DNA of 9,785 bases from Frankiales bacterium. Its GTDB lineage: Bacteria; Actinomycetota; Actinomycetes; Mycobacteriales; SCTD01. Below the pieces are notes generated by a model. That model did not search any database and was not told the DNA's origin. It worked only from the letters and a program-made list of their open reading frames with translations. Both the position numbers and the translations under genes were made by a program. The stretch covers positions 1 through 9,785 of the forward strand of contig JAOPVD010000215.1 in the NCBI GenBank assembly GCA_025966295.1, written 5' to 3'. The first letter of the stretch is position 1, and the number at the start of each line of letters is the position of its first letter. Below, piece by piece: positions 1 through 7,465 of this stretch.

Positions 1-402
1 GGCTCGCCGGTGGCCAAGGTCGTGCAGGACGTCGCGAGCCTGCTGCCGAGCGCTGTCTCGGCGCCGGTGATGAAGCGCGCCGGCCTGGACCGGCTGAGCG
101 CGTTCTACTCAGCACTCGACCTGGTCCGGCGCGGCGGCACCGTCTCCGTCATCGGGGTCTACGGCGGGATGGTCGACCCCATGCCGCTCATGACGATGTT
201 CGACAAGCAGATCCAGCTGCGGATGGGCCAGGCCAACGTCAAGCGGTGGGTCGAGGACATCATGCCGCTGCTGTCGGACGACGACCCGTTGGGCGTGGAG
301 ACGTTCCACACCCACAAGCTGCCGTTGGACGACGGCCCGGCCGCCTACGAGATGTTCCAGAAGAAGCAGGACGGGGCGGTCAAGGTCCTGCTGAAGCCGT
401 GA
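1..402 (+). CDS. Zinc-type alcohol dehydrogenase, C-terminal part (partial)
   Basis: The reading frame is open from the first base and ends at TGA 400-402, so this is the last 133 codons of a gene that starts outside the window. A GTG at 10 is an internal codon, not a start. The visible part fits the C-terminal half of a medium-chain (zinc) alcohol dehydrogenase of the formaldehyde/threonine dehydrogenase-like kind. There is the end of the NAD(P)-binding Rossmann fold (RRGGTVSVIGVYGG), then a return to the catalytic domain with a typical ending (GPAAYEMFQ, then VKVLLKP). Such enzymes oxidise alcohols or aldehydes in the cytosol with NAD(P). The zinc ligands and the nucleotide glycine motif lie upstream and cannot be checked, so the substrate is unknown. 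Its last 23 bases overlap the last 23 bases of the convergent carboxylase gene. Family call is fairly sure; substrate is not. Confidence 0.82.
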   Translation, partial: GSPVAKVVQDVASLLPSAVSAPVMKRAGLDRLSAFYSALDLVRRGGTVSVIGVYGGMVDPMPLMTMFDKQIQLRMGQANVKRWVEDIMPLLSDDDPLGVETFHTHKLPLDDGPAAYEMFQKKQDGAVKVLLKP

Positions 403-2266
403 CGACGACCAGCACCGCGCCGGCCTCGACCTGCTGACCCTGGGCGACCAGGACCTCGCCGACGCTGCCGTCGACGGTGGCCTTGACGGCGTGCTCCATC
501 TTCATGGCCTCGAGGACCAGCAGCACGTCGCCGGCCCTGACCTCGGCACCGACCGACGCCGTCACGCGCAGCACGGTGCCGGGCATCGGGGCGGTCAGCG
601 AGCCCGCAGCCAGGGCGCTGCCCGGCAGCGGGAAGCGCGGGTCCTCGACCAGCGCGCTGTGCCCCAGCACCGAGTCGACGTACGTCGGGTCGCCCAGGCT
701 GACGTCGAACCGGCGGCGGACGCCGCCCACCGACAGGTCGACGGCGGTGGGGCTGGCCGACCAGAGCCGCACGTCGAGCTCGACCCCGTCCACGCTGGCG
801 GCCAGGCCGTCGCGGCCGTGGACGTACCGCACGGGGGTGCCGTCGTAGGACGCCGTCTGCGGCTGCGACGGCACGTTGCGCCAACCGCTCGGGAACGCCG
901 TCGTGCGCGTCGCCGCGCCCGCCAGCGCCGCCGCCAGGCAGTGCGCGCGGTGCGTCTCGGCGGCCGGCTCCGGACGGCTGAAGCGGTCCAGGAAGCCGGT
1001 GTCGACGTCGTTGTTCAGCCAGGCGTCCGAGCGCAGCACGTCGACCAGCAGGTCGCGGTTGGTGACCACCCCGTGCACCCGGGCCCGGTCCAGCGCGTCG
1101 GCCAGCTTGGCGCTCGCCTCGGCCCGGTTGGCGCCGTGCGCGACCACCTTGGCCAGCATGGCGTCGTAGTGCACGCCGACCACCGAGCCGGTCTCGACGC
1201 CGGAGTCGACCCGGACGCCGTCCGGGAGCTCGACCAGCGACAGGGTGCCGGTCTGCGGCAGGTAGTCGCCGTCCTCGGCGTACAGGCGGGCCTCGATCGC
1301 GTGGCCGGTCAGGGTCGGGGTCAGCGCCTCCGGCGGCAGCGCCTCGCCGCGGGCCACCGCGATCTGCAGCGCCACCAGGTCCAGCCCGGTGACGAGCTCG
1401 GTGACCGCGTGCTCCACCTGCAGCCGGGTGTTCATCTCCAGGAAGAAGAACTCACCGCCCGGGTCGAGGACGAACTCGACGGTGCCGACGCCCTCGTAGT
1501 CGACCGCCTTCGCGGCGGCCACCGCCGCTGCGCTGAGGGCGGCCCGCAGCTCGGGGGTGACGGCGGGCGAGGGCGCCTCCTCGACCACCTTCTGGTGCCG
1601 GCGCTGGATCGAGCAGTCCCGCTCGAACAGCGCCACCGTGTGGCCGTGGGTGTCGGCGACGACCTGCAGCTCGATGTGCCGCGGCCGCTCGACGTACCGC
1701 TCCAGGAACACGGTGCCGTCGCCGAACGCAGACAGCGCCTCCCGCTGGGCGCCGGCGAACGCCTCGGGGAGCTCGGCGGCCGACCGCACGATCCGCATCC
1801 CGCGACCGCCGCCGCCGGCGGAGGCCTTCACCAGCAGCGGGAAGCCGCTCGCCTCCTCCGGCGTGGTCCAGGACGGCAGGCACGGCACGCCGGCCGCGGC
1901 CATCAGCTCCTTGGCGCGCAGCTTGGAGCCCATGCTGGCGATCGCCGCCGGCGGCGGCCCGAGCCAGCGCAGCCCGGCGTCCAGCACCGCCTGCGCGAAC
2001 TCGGCGTTCTCCGACAGGAAGCCGTAGCCGGGGTGCACCGCGTCGGCGCCGGTGGCCAGTGCGGCCGCGATCACCAGGTCGCCGCGCAGGTAGGTCTCGG
2101 ACGGTGCGCTGCCGGGCAGGTGCACCGCCTCGTCCGCCTCGGCGACGAACGGCATGGCGGCGTCGGCATCGGAGAAGACCGCGACGGTGCCGATGCCGAG
2201 GGTGCGGCAGGTGCGGAACACCCGGCGGGCGATCTCCCCGCGGTTGGCGACGAGCAGCTTGTGCAC
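380..2266 (-). CDS. Acyl-CoA carboxylase biotin carboxylase/biotin carrier (alpha) subunit, methylcrotonyl/geranyl-CoA type
   Basis: This 628-aa protein carries the ATP-dependent half of a biotin carboxylase complex. It carboxylates biotin with bicarbonate and ATP, then passes the carboxyl group to the partner carboxyltransferase. Domains in order: biotin carboxylase N-domain from residue 1 (KLLVANRGEIA near the start; HPGYGFLSEN); ATP-grasp with Lys147 followed by the glycine-rich loop AGGGGRGM; EMNTRLQVEH at 277-286 (Glu277 and Arg281 correspond to metal- and bicarbonate-binding residues of the family); biotin carboxylase C-domain to about 440; a linker/beta-barrel region; and a C-terminal biotinyl domain with EAMKM at 586-590, Lys589 being the biotinylated lysine. 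The GTG at 2264-2266 is chosen because GAGG precedes it and homologs begin at this point. A GTG at 2273-2275 overlapping the upstream stop is possible. It lies 5 nt downstream of the carboxyltransferase gene, so the two are co-transcribed and presumably co-translated. Substrate (3-methylcrotonyl-CoA or a related acyl-CoA) is inferred from the partner. Confidence 0.93.
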   Translation of the reverse strand: MHKLLVANRGEIARRVFRTCRTLGIGTVAVFSDADAAMPFVAEADEAVHLPGSAPSETYLRGDLVIAAALATGADAVHPGYGFLSENAEFAQAVLDAGLRWLGPPPAAIASMGSKLRAKELMAAAGVPCLPSWTTPEEASGFPLLVKASAGGGGRGMRIVRSAAELPEAFAGAQREALSAFGDGTVFLERYVERPRHIELQVVADTHGHTVALFERDCSIQRRHQKVVEEAPSPAVTPELRAALSAAAVAAAKAVDYEGVGTVEFVLDPGGEFFFLEMNTRLQVEHAVTELVTGLDLVALQIAVARGEALPPEALTPTLTGHAIEARLYAEDGDYLPQTGTLSLVELPDGVRVDSGVETGSVVGVHYDAMLAKVVAHGANRAEASAKLADALDRARVHGVVTNRDLLVDVLRSDAWLNNDVDTGFLDRFSRPEPAAETHRAHCLAAALAGAATRTTAFPSGWRNVPSQPQTASYDGTPVRYVHGRDGLAASVDGVELDVRLWSASPTAVDLSVGGVRRRFDVSLGDPTYVDSVLGHSALVEDPRFPLPGSALAAGSLTAPMPGTVLRVTASVGAEVRAGDVLLVLEAMKMEHAVKATVDGSVGEVLVAQGQQVEAGAVLVVVTASAGP

Positions 2267-2271
2267 GGCCC

Positions 2272-3855
<1,584 letters not shown>

Positions 3856-3861
3856 GGGGGC

Positions 3862-3867
3862 ACCCTA
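3862..3867 (-). promoter_or_regulatory. Candidate -10 box of the carboxylase operon (leaderless)
   Basis: On the minus strand TAGGGT fits the actinobacterial TANNNT -10 pattern. Its last base is 6 nt from the GTG start at 3855, the spacing that puts transcription start on the first base of the start codon. No good -35 hexamer is seen 16-18 nt further upstream. An AGGG inside the same box could instead act as a Shine-Dalgarno 7 nt from GTG, so leadered and leaderless readings compete. Confidence 0.45.
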
Positions 3868-3877
3868 TCGGCTCCGT

Positions 3878-3895
3878 GTGAACCACGGCTAACAT
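3878..3895 (+). promoter_or_regulatory. Shared operator-like box overlapping the -10 of the first acyl-CoA dehydrogenase
   Basis: The box reads GTGAACCACGGCTAACAT. The matching box before tetR (minus strand, 6687-6670) reads GTGAACGAAGGCTAACCT, 15 of 18 identical. Its first 16 bases form an imperfect dyad, GTnAnC-N4-GnTnAC, of the size bound by TetR dimers. The last six bases, TAACAT, fit a TANNNT -10 and end 8 nt before the ATG at 3904. A bound protein would therefore block transcription of the dehydrogenase, and possibly of the carboxylase operon 48 bp away. A perfect 5-bp dyad CCGTG-TGAAC-CACGG (3874-3888) overlaps it near the middle of the intergenic gap. Binding by the TetR protein encoded at 6124-6663 is inferred, not shown. 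Confidence 0.5.
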
Positions 3896-3903
3896 CCGGT
3901 GGC

Positions 3904-5046
3904 ATGCAGCGTTCTCTCTACGAGCCCGAGCACGAGGCCTTCCGCGACAGCGTCCGCGCCTTCTGCGAGAAGCACATCGCGCCGCACCACGCGGCATGGG
4001 AGAAGGCCGGCATCGTCGACCGCTCCCTGTGGCTGGAGGCCGGTAAGCAGGGGCTGCTCGGCACCGACGTGCCGGAGCAGTACGGCGGTGGCGGCGTCAA
4101 GGACTTCCGCTACAACTGCGTGGTCGCCGAGGAGGTCGTCAAGGTCGGCGGCAGCGGCGTCGGCTTCACGCTGCACAACGACGTGGTGGCGCCGTACCTG
4201 CTGAAGCTGGCCACCGACGAGCAGAAGGACCGCTGGCTGCCCGGCTTCGTCAGCGGCGAGCTCATCACCGCGATCGCGATGTCCGAGCCCGGCGCCGGGT
4301 CGGACCTGCAGGGCCTGCAGACGCACGCCCGCAGGGACGGCGACGACTGGGTCCTGAACGGCTCCAAGACGTTCATCACCAACGGCATCAACGCCGACCT
4401 GGTCATCGTGGTGGCCCGCACCGACCCCGACGCCGGGGCGCGCGGGTTCAGCCTGCTCGTCGTCGAGCGGGGGATGAAGGGCTTCGAGCGCGGCCGCAAC
4501 CTCGACAAGATCGGCATGAAGGCGCAGGACACCAGCGAGCTGTTCTTCGACGACGTCCGGGTGCCTGCGCGCAACCTGCTCGGCACGGAGGGCGCCGGCT
4601 TCATCCACCTGATGGAGGCGCTGCCGCAGGAGCGGCTCTCGATCGCCGTGGTGGCGGTGTGCGCGGCCCGCAAGGTCCTCGACCTCACCGTCGACTACTG
4701 CAAGGAGCGCAAGGCGTTCGGCAAGCCGATCGGCGCGTTCCAGCACACCCGGTTCACTCTGGCCGAGATGGAGACCGAGGTCTCGATCGCCGAGCAGTAC
4801 CTGGACCGCGCCGTCGCCGAGCACAACGCCGGCCGCTTCGACGTCAAGGACGCGGCGATGGCCAAGTGGTGGACCACCGAGCTGCAGAAGCGCGTGGTCG
4901 ACCAGTGCGTCCAGCTGCACGGGGGCTACGGCTACATGCTGGAGTACCCGGTCGCGAAGGCGTACATCGACTCGCGGGTGCAGACCATCTACGGCGGGAC
5001 CACCGAGATCATGAAGGAGATCATCGGACGGTCGCTCGGTGTCTGA
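3904..5046 (+). CDS. Acyl-CoA dehydrogenase (long-chain/isovaleryl-type active site)
   Basis: This 380-aa flavoenzyme has the full length of the acyl-CoA dehydrogenase family. It oxidises an acyl-CoA to a 2,3-enoyl-CoA, passing electrons through FAD to electron-transfer flavoprotein. Visible parts: helical N-domain (1-119); beta-domain with the FAD-contact motif SEPGAGSD (127-134) and WVLNGSKTFITNG (149-161); and a C-terminal helical domain with KERKAFGKPI and QLHGGYGY. The position that holds the catalytic Glu in medium/short-chain enzymes (YEG) is YGG here (Gly364). A Glu is present at 243 in LPQERL, the place used by long-chain and isovaleryl-CoA dehydrogenases. The ATG at 3904 is chosen from the homologous N-terminus and TAACAT 8 nt upstream; GGTGG just before it could be a weak ribosome site. 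The next gene overlaps its end by 8 nt. Divergence from the carboxylase suggests it makes that enzyme's enoyl-CoA substrate. Confidence 0.94.
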   Translation: MQRSLYEPEHEAFRDSVRAFCEKHIAPHHAAWEKAGIVDRSLWLEAGKQGLLGTDVPEQYGGGGVKDFRYNCVVAEEVVKVGGSGVGFTLHNDVVAPYLLKLATDEQKDRWLPGFVSGELITAIAMSEPGAGSDLQGLQTHARRDGDDWVLNGSKTFITNGINADLVIVVARTDPDAGARGFSLLVVERGMKGFERGRNLDKIGMKAQDTSELFFDDVRVPARNLLGTEGAGFIHLMEALPQERLSIAVVAVCAARKVLDLTVDYCKERKAFGKPIGAFQHTRFTLAEMETEVSIAEQYLDRAVAEHNAGRFDVKDAAMAKWWTTELQKRVVDQCVQLHGGYGYMLEYPVAKAYIDSRVQTIYGGTTEIMKEIIGRSLGV

Positions 5047-5554
5047 CGGCGTTCGTGAGTACGAGGACAGGCTGCGCGCGGGCCTGGTCGAGCGGGCCCC
5101 CGGCGCCCTGCCGCCGCACTACCCCACCTGCTTCGGCTGCGGGCCGGGGTCCGAGTTCGGGCTGCACGTCACCGCCCGCAAGGTGGGGGAGCAGATCCAC
5201 GCCAGCTACACCTTCTCGGCCAAGCACGCCGGTGCGCCGGGGATCGCGCACGGCGGCACGGTGGCGGCGCTCGTCGACGACGTCTGCGGCTTCCTGCTGT
5301 TCGTGGTGCGGCAGCCGGCGGTCACCCGCAAGCTCGAGGTGGAGTACCTGAAGCCGGTGCTGATCGGGGTGCCGTACGACATCGTCGCCAAGGTGGACCG
5401 CTTCGAGGGCCGCAAGCTGTTCGTCTCCTGCGAGGGCCGGAACCCGCACGGCGTGCTGACCTTCCGCGGCGGCGGGCTGTTCCTGGTGGTGGACGTGTCG
5501 CACTTCGACCAGGGCACGTCGTCCGGCGAGGGACAGCCACCCATCGCGCTGTAG
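5039..5554 (+). CDS. PaaI-like hotdog-fold acyl-CoA thioesterase
   Basis: This 171-aa protein has a single hotdog domain. It is expected to hydrolyse acyl-CoA thioesters in the cytosol, freeing CoA and perhaps relieving blocked intermediates of the adjacent pathway. The key segment is GIAHGGTVAALVDD (68-81): HGG is the hallmark of PaaI-type thioesterases and the acidic pair Asp80/Asp81 at the helix end is where the catalytic acid normally lies. A CFGCG motif (31-35) precedes the fold; this Cys-x-x-Cys start is common in one actinobacterial subgroup. The strand LEVEYLKPVLIG (99-110) is also typical. The start is GTG at 5039, overlapping the dehydrogenase stop by 8 nt, which implies translational coupling. 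No good Shine-Dalgarno is present. The C-terminal 20 residues (after DVSHFDQG) look unstructured. Substrate is unknown. Confidence 0.88.
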   Translation: MSDGVREYEDRLRAGLVERAPGALPPHYPTCFGCGPGSEFGLHVTARKVGEQIHASYTFSAKHAGAPGIAHGGTVAALVDDVCGFLLFVVRQPAVTRKLEVEYLKPVLIGVPYDIVAKVDRFEGRKLFVSCEGRNPHGVLTFRGGGLFLVVDVSHFDQGTSSGEGQPPIAL

Positions 5555-5578
5555 CGGTCCGTTTCCAGCTGGTGACGA

Positions 5579-5610
5579 ACCTGACAGGTCGCTGTGCAGA
5601 ACCTTTACGT
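5579..5610 (+). promoter_or_regulatory. Candidate promoter of the secreted-protein gene, with a small dyad over the -35
   Basis: CTGACA (5581-5586, 5 of 6 to TTGACA) is followed after 18 nt by TTACGT (5605-5610), a weak -10. A perfect odd dyad ACCTG-A-CAGGT (5579-5589) covers the -35 and could be an operator. Initiation would fall near 5616-5618, just before the left arm of the leader hairpin at 5622. The gap 5555-5694 holds no other gene. No terminator for the thioesterase gene is clear in it. Confidence 0.33.
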
Positions 5611-5621
5611 ACCAAGGGATC

Positions 5622-5695
5622 TGGGGACCTCCGGGCGCCGCCGTACGTCCTCGGTATGTGTCGCACTCGGCGGCACGCGGACGAGGAGGTCCCCA
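5622..5695 (+). promoter_or_regulatory. Leader RNA hairpin that buries the ribosome binding site
   Basis: TGGGGACCTCC (5622-5632) pairs perfectly with GGAGGTCCCCA (5685-5695), an 11-bp stem that contains the whole GGAGG Shine-Dalgarno (5685-5689) and the A of the ATG start. Inside the 52-nt loop a second perfect stem, GCCGCCG (5637-5643) with CGGCGGC (5668-5674), nests on the first, leaving a 4-nt and a 10-nt internal loop. Folded this way, the mRNA could not easily load ribosomes. This layout is what RNA thermometers, ligand switches or protein-relieved translational blocks look like. No known riboswitch family is recognised, so the trigger is unknown. Confidence 0.55.
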
Positions 5696-6078
5696 TGAAG
5701 CGCAAAGCCCTGATCGCAGCCGTCGGCATCGCCGGCCTGGCCGCGACCCCGGCCTTTGCCGCGACAACCGCGGCGAAGTCGACCCAGCTCTCCGAGCGAG
5801 TCGCCCACACGTCCGTCAAGGCCGGCACCAAGGACGGGGTGTCCGGCACGCTGCGGTCCGGCGGCACCGGCCTGTCCGGTCAGCGCGTGATGCTCGAGCG
5901 ACGGAGCGGCGGTTCCCGGATGTTCACCACGGTGTCCACCCACACCACCGGCCGCAACGGCGGGGTGAGCTTCACCGTCACCGTCCCCAAGGGCAGGACG
6001 GCCTACGAGCTCGTCTACCCGGGCGACCGCACGTACAAGGCGTCGCACAGCAACATCGTGACGGTCACCGCCCGCTAG
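5695..6078 (+). CDS. Small secreted protein with one Ig-like beta-sandwich domain
   Basis: This 127-aa protein has a clear Sec signal peptide: a basic start (MKRKA), a hydrophobic run to about residue 19, and AFA (20-22) before the likely cleavage site. There is no lipobox cysteine, so the mature protein of about 105 residues should be released or loosely wall-associated. Residues about 45-125 look like a bacterial Ig-like domain (SGTLRSGGTGLSGQRVMLE, later VSFTVTVPKG and YPGDRTYKASHS), the kind used for adhesion or as a spacer in larger surface proteins. Here it stands alone, without a catalytic or anchoring domain. The start at 5695 is set by GAGGAGG (5683-5689) 5 nt upstream and by the signal peptide. 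An in-frame ATG at 5656 has no ribosome site and would add an acidic stretch before the signal. It is flanked by the leader hairpin and a terminator, so it is probably a single-gene unit unrelated to the acyl-CoA genes. Function unknown. Confidence 0.83.
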   Translation: MKRKALIAAVGIAGLAATPAFAATTAAKSTQLSERVAHTSVKAGTKDGVSGTLRSGGTGLSGQRVMLERRSGGSRMFTTVSTHTTGRNGGVSFTVTVPKGRTAYELVYPGDRTYKASHSNIVTVTAR

Positions 6079-6090
6079 CCCTGATCCGCC

Positions 6091-6123
6091 CACCGGCGAG
6101 GTGACTGCAGCACCTCGTCGGTG
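6091..6123. terminator. Terminator hairpin between convergent genes
   Basis: CACCGGCGAGGTG (6091-6103) and CACCTCGTCGGTG (6111-6123) form a 13-bp stem with one G-U pair and a 7-nt loop. It begins 12 nt after the secreted-protein stop and ends directly at the tetR stop codon (6124-6126). No U-run follows, as is usual for actinobacterial terminators. In the tetR direction the G-U pair becomes an A-C mismatch, so it should work best for the plus-strand gene, though it may serve both. Confidence 0.75.
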
Positions 6124-6663
6124 TCAGGCGGCCAGCAGGGCCGCGAGGGCCTGCCGCCGCAGGAGGGAGGCCCGCTCCGGCGCCGGCAGCGGGCTGTCGA
6201 TGAGCGAGGTGGTGTTGAGCATCGCCAGCGCGGCGCCGACGGTGAGGGCCAGCTGGGCGGCGTCCAGGTCGGAGCGGTGCGGGGCCAGCGCATCCCGCCA
6301 GAGCTGCTCGTAGCGGCGCATCCGGACCCGCAGGGACCGGCGCACCTGTTCTGCGAGCGCCCGCTGCTCGCGCACCCAGACGCCGATCAGCGCGCGCTCG
6401 CTGACGACCAGCTCGACGTGCAGGTCCACCAGGGTCGCCAGCTCGCTGGTGCCCTCCACCAGCCCGAGCATCCGGTCCATCGTGCGGTCGCAGAGCGACT
6501 CGAGCAGGGCCTGCTTGGACGGGAAGTGCCGGTAGACGCCGGGGCCGGTGATGCCCGCCGCGGCGCCGATGTCGTCGATGCCGACGGCGTGGAACCCACG
6601 CGCGGCGAACAGGTCGGCCGCGGCCTCCAGCAGGAGCTCCCGACGAGGTGCGGCGGTGGTCAC
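6124..6663 (-). CDS. TetR/AcrR-family transcriptional regulator
   Basis: This 179-aa protein has the usual TetR length. The N-terminal DNA-binding domain is plain: AADLFAARGFHAVGIDDIG, then AAGITGPGVYRHFPSKQAL (helix-turn-helix about 29-48), then a helical ligand-binding, dimerising region to the end (SERALIGVWVREQRALAEQV, conserved in one acyl-CoA-associated actinobacterial subgroup). Such proteins usually repress nearby genes and let go on binding a ligand, here plausibly an acyl-CoA. The start is GTG 6661-6663; TAACCT ends 6 nt upstream, so the mRNA is probably leaderless. The gene is divergent from the TIGR03084-like gene and lies between two acyl-CoA dehydrogenase units. A box in its promoter recurs before the first dehydrogenase, which points to self-control plus control of the carboxylase/dehydrogenase genes. 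By context a counterpart of mycobacterial BkaR or pseudomonad AtuR is possible, but orthology is unproven. Confidence 0.93.
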   Translation of the reverse strand: MTTAAPRRELLLEAAADLFAARGFHAVGIDDIGAAAGITGPGVYRHFPSKQALLESLCDRTMDRMLGLVEGTSELATLVDLHVELVVSERALIGVWVREQRALAEQVRRSLRVRMRRYEQLWRDALAPHRSDLDAAQLALTVGAALAMLNTTSLIDSPLPAPERASLLRRQALAALLAA

Positions 6664-6669
6664 ACCAGC

Positions 6670-6687
6670 AGGTTAGCCTTCGTTCAC
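6670..6687 (-). promoter_or_regulatory. Shared operator-like box over the tetR -10 (leaderless promoter)
   Basis: The minus strand reads GTGAACGAAGGCTAACCT, ending 6 nt before the GTG of tetR. TAACCT (6675-6670) fits TANNNT at leaderless spacing. The box is 15/18 identical, in the same orientation relative to its -10, to the box at 3878-3895 before the first acyl-CoA dehydrogenase. Its position suits autorepression. Confidence 0.5.
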
Positions 6688-6700
6688 ATCCCTGGGAGGG
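6674..6700 (+). promoter_or_regulatory. Candidate -10 and Shine-Dalgarno of the TIGR03084-like gene
   Basis: TAGCCT (6674-6679) fits TANNNT on the plus strand and shares two bases with the oppositely facing tetR -10, the two together reading AGGTTAGCCT. Transcription would start near 6686, giving a short leader that includes GGGAGGG (6694-6700) 3 nt before the GTG at 6704. The two divergent promoters therefore cannot easily be occupied at once. Confidence 0.4.
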
Positions 6701-6703
6701 CGC

Positions 6704-7465
6704 GTGCTGACCGAGCTGCTGGACGACCTCAGGGCCGAGCACCAGGACCTGGTGGCGATCGTGCGTGGCGCCGACCTCGACCTGCCGGTCCCTGCCGAGC
6801 CGTGGGACGTGCGGGACACCGTGAGCCACCTGCTGGTCGGCGACGCGAAGGGCCGACTGGCCGCCAGCGACCCGGCCGCCTTCCACGCCGAGCTGCCGGC
6901 GGTGATCGCCGACCCGATCGGCTACCTCGACGGCTGGCTGGCCGCCGGGCACGGGCTGGCCAAGGACGACCTGCTGGAGCGCTGGTGCTCCGGCTTCGAC
7001 GCGATGGTGGCGGCCTTCGCGGCCCTCCCCGCCGGCACGAAGGTGCCCTGGTACGGCCCGCCGATGAGCCCGCTGTCGTTCACCACCGCCCGCCTCATGG
7101 AGTACTGGGCGCACGGCCAGGACGTGGTCGACGCCCTCGGCGTGCGGCGCGCGCCGACCGCCCGGCTGCGGCACATCGCGCACCTGGGGGTCCGGACCCG
7201 CGGCTTCTCGTACGCCGTCCGCGGCCTGAGCGCGCCGGAGGGCGAGGTCCGGGTGACGCTCACCGGCGCCGACGGCAGCACCTGGGAGTGGGGCAGCGGT
7301 GACGACGCGGTCCTGGGCACGGCCGAGGACTTCTGCCTGCGCGTCACCCAGCGCCGGCACCGCGCCGACACCGGTCTGGTCACCACGGGACCGCTCGCCG
7401 ACGACTGGATGGACCACGCCCAGTGCTTCGCCGGCCTCCCGACCGAGGGTCGGCCGCCGCGATGA
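6704..7465 (+). CDS. TIGR03084-like metal-binding protein (DinB/mycothiol-dependent isomerase fold)
   Basis: This 253-aa protein looks like the actinobacterial TIGR03084 family: an N-terminal four-helix DinB/maleylpyruvate-isomerase-like domain and a smaller C-terminal domain sometimes matched to 'wyosine base formation'. Family features seen are WDVRDTVSHLLVGDAKGRLA, LMEYWAHGQDVVDALG, and the C-terminal TGPLADDWMDHAQCFAG. The likely metal ligands His42, Glu133 and His137 keep the His / Glu-x3-His pattern of mycothiol-dependent maleylpyruvate isomerase. The family's reaction is not established; a thiol-dependent (mycothiol) transfer or isomerisation is plausible. The start is GTG at 6704, behind GGGAGGG. 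Its TGA overlaps the ATG of the next acyl-CoA dehydrogenase (ATGA), so the two are translationally coupled, tying this family to acyl-CoA catabolism. Divergent from tetR. Confidence 0.85.
   Translation: MLTELLDDLRAEHQDLVAIVRGADLDLPVPAEPWDVRDTVSHLLVGDAKGRLAASDPAAFHAELPAVIADPIGYLDGWLAAGHGLAKDDLLERWCSGFDAMVAAFAALPAGTKVPWYGPPMSPLSFTTARLMEYWAHGQDVVDALGVRRAPTARLRHIAHLGVRTRGFSYAVRGLSAPEGEVRVTLTGADGSTWEWGSGDDAVLGTAEDFCLRVTQRRHRADTGLVTTGPLADDWMDHAQCFAGLPTEGRPPR

Noticed and set aside
5656..5694. Earlier in-frame ATG at 5656 for the secreted protein
   Set aside because: It has no Shine-Dalgarno and would place a charged stretch before the signal peptide; ATG 5695 has GAGGAGG at good spacing.
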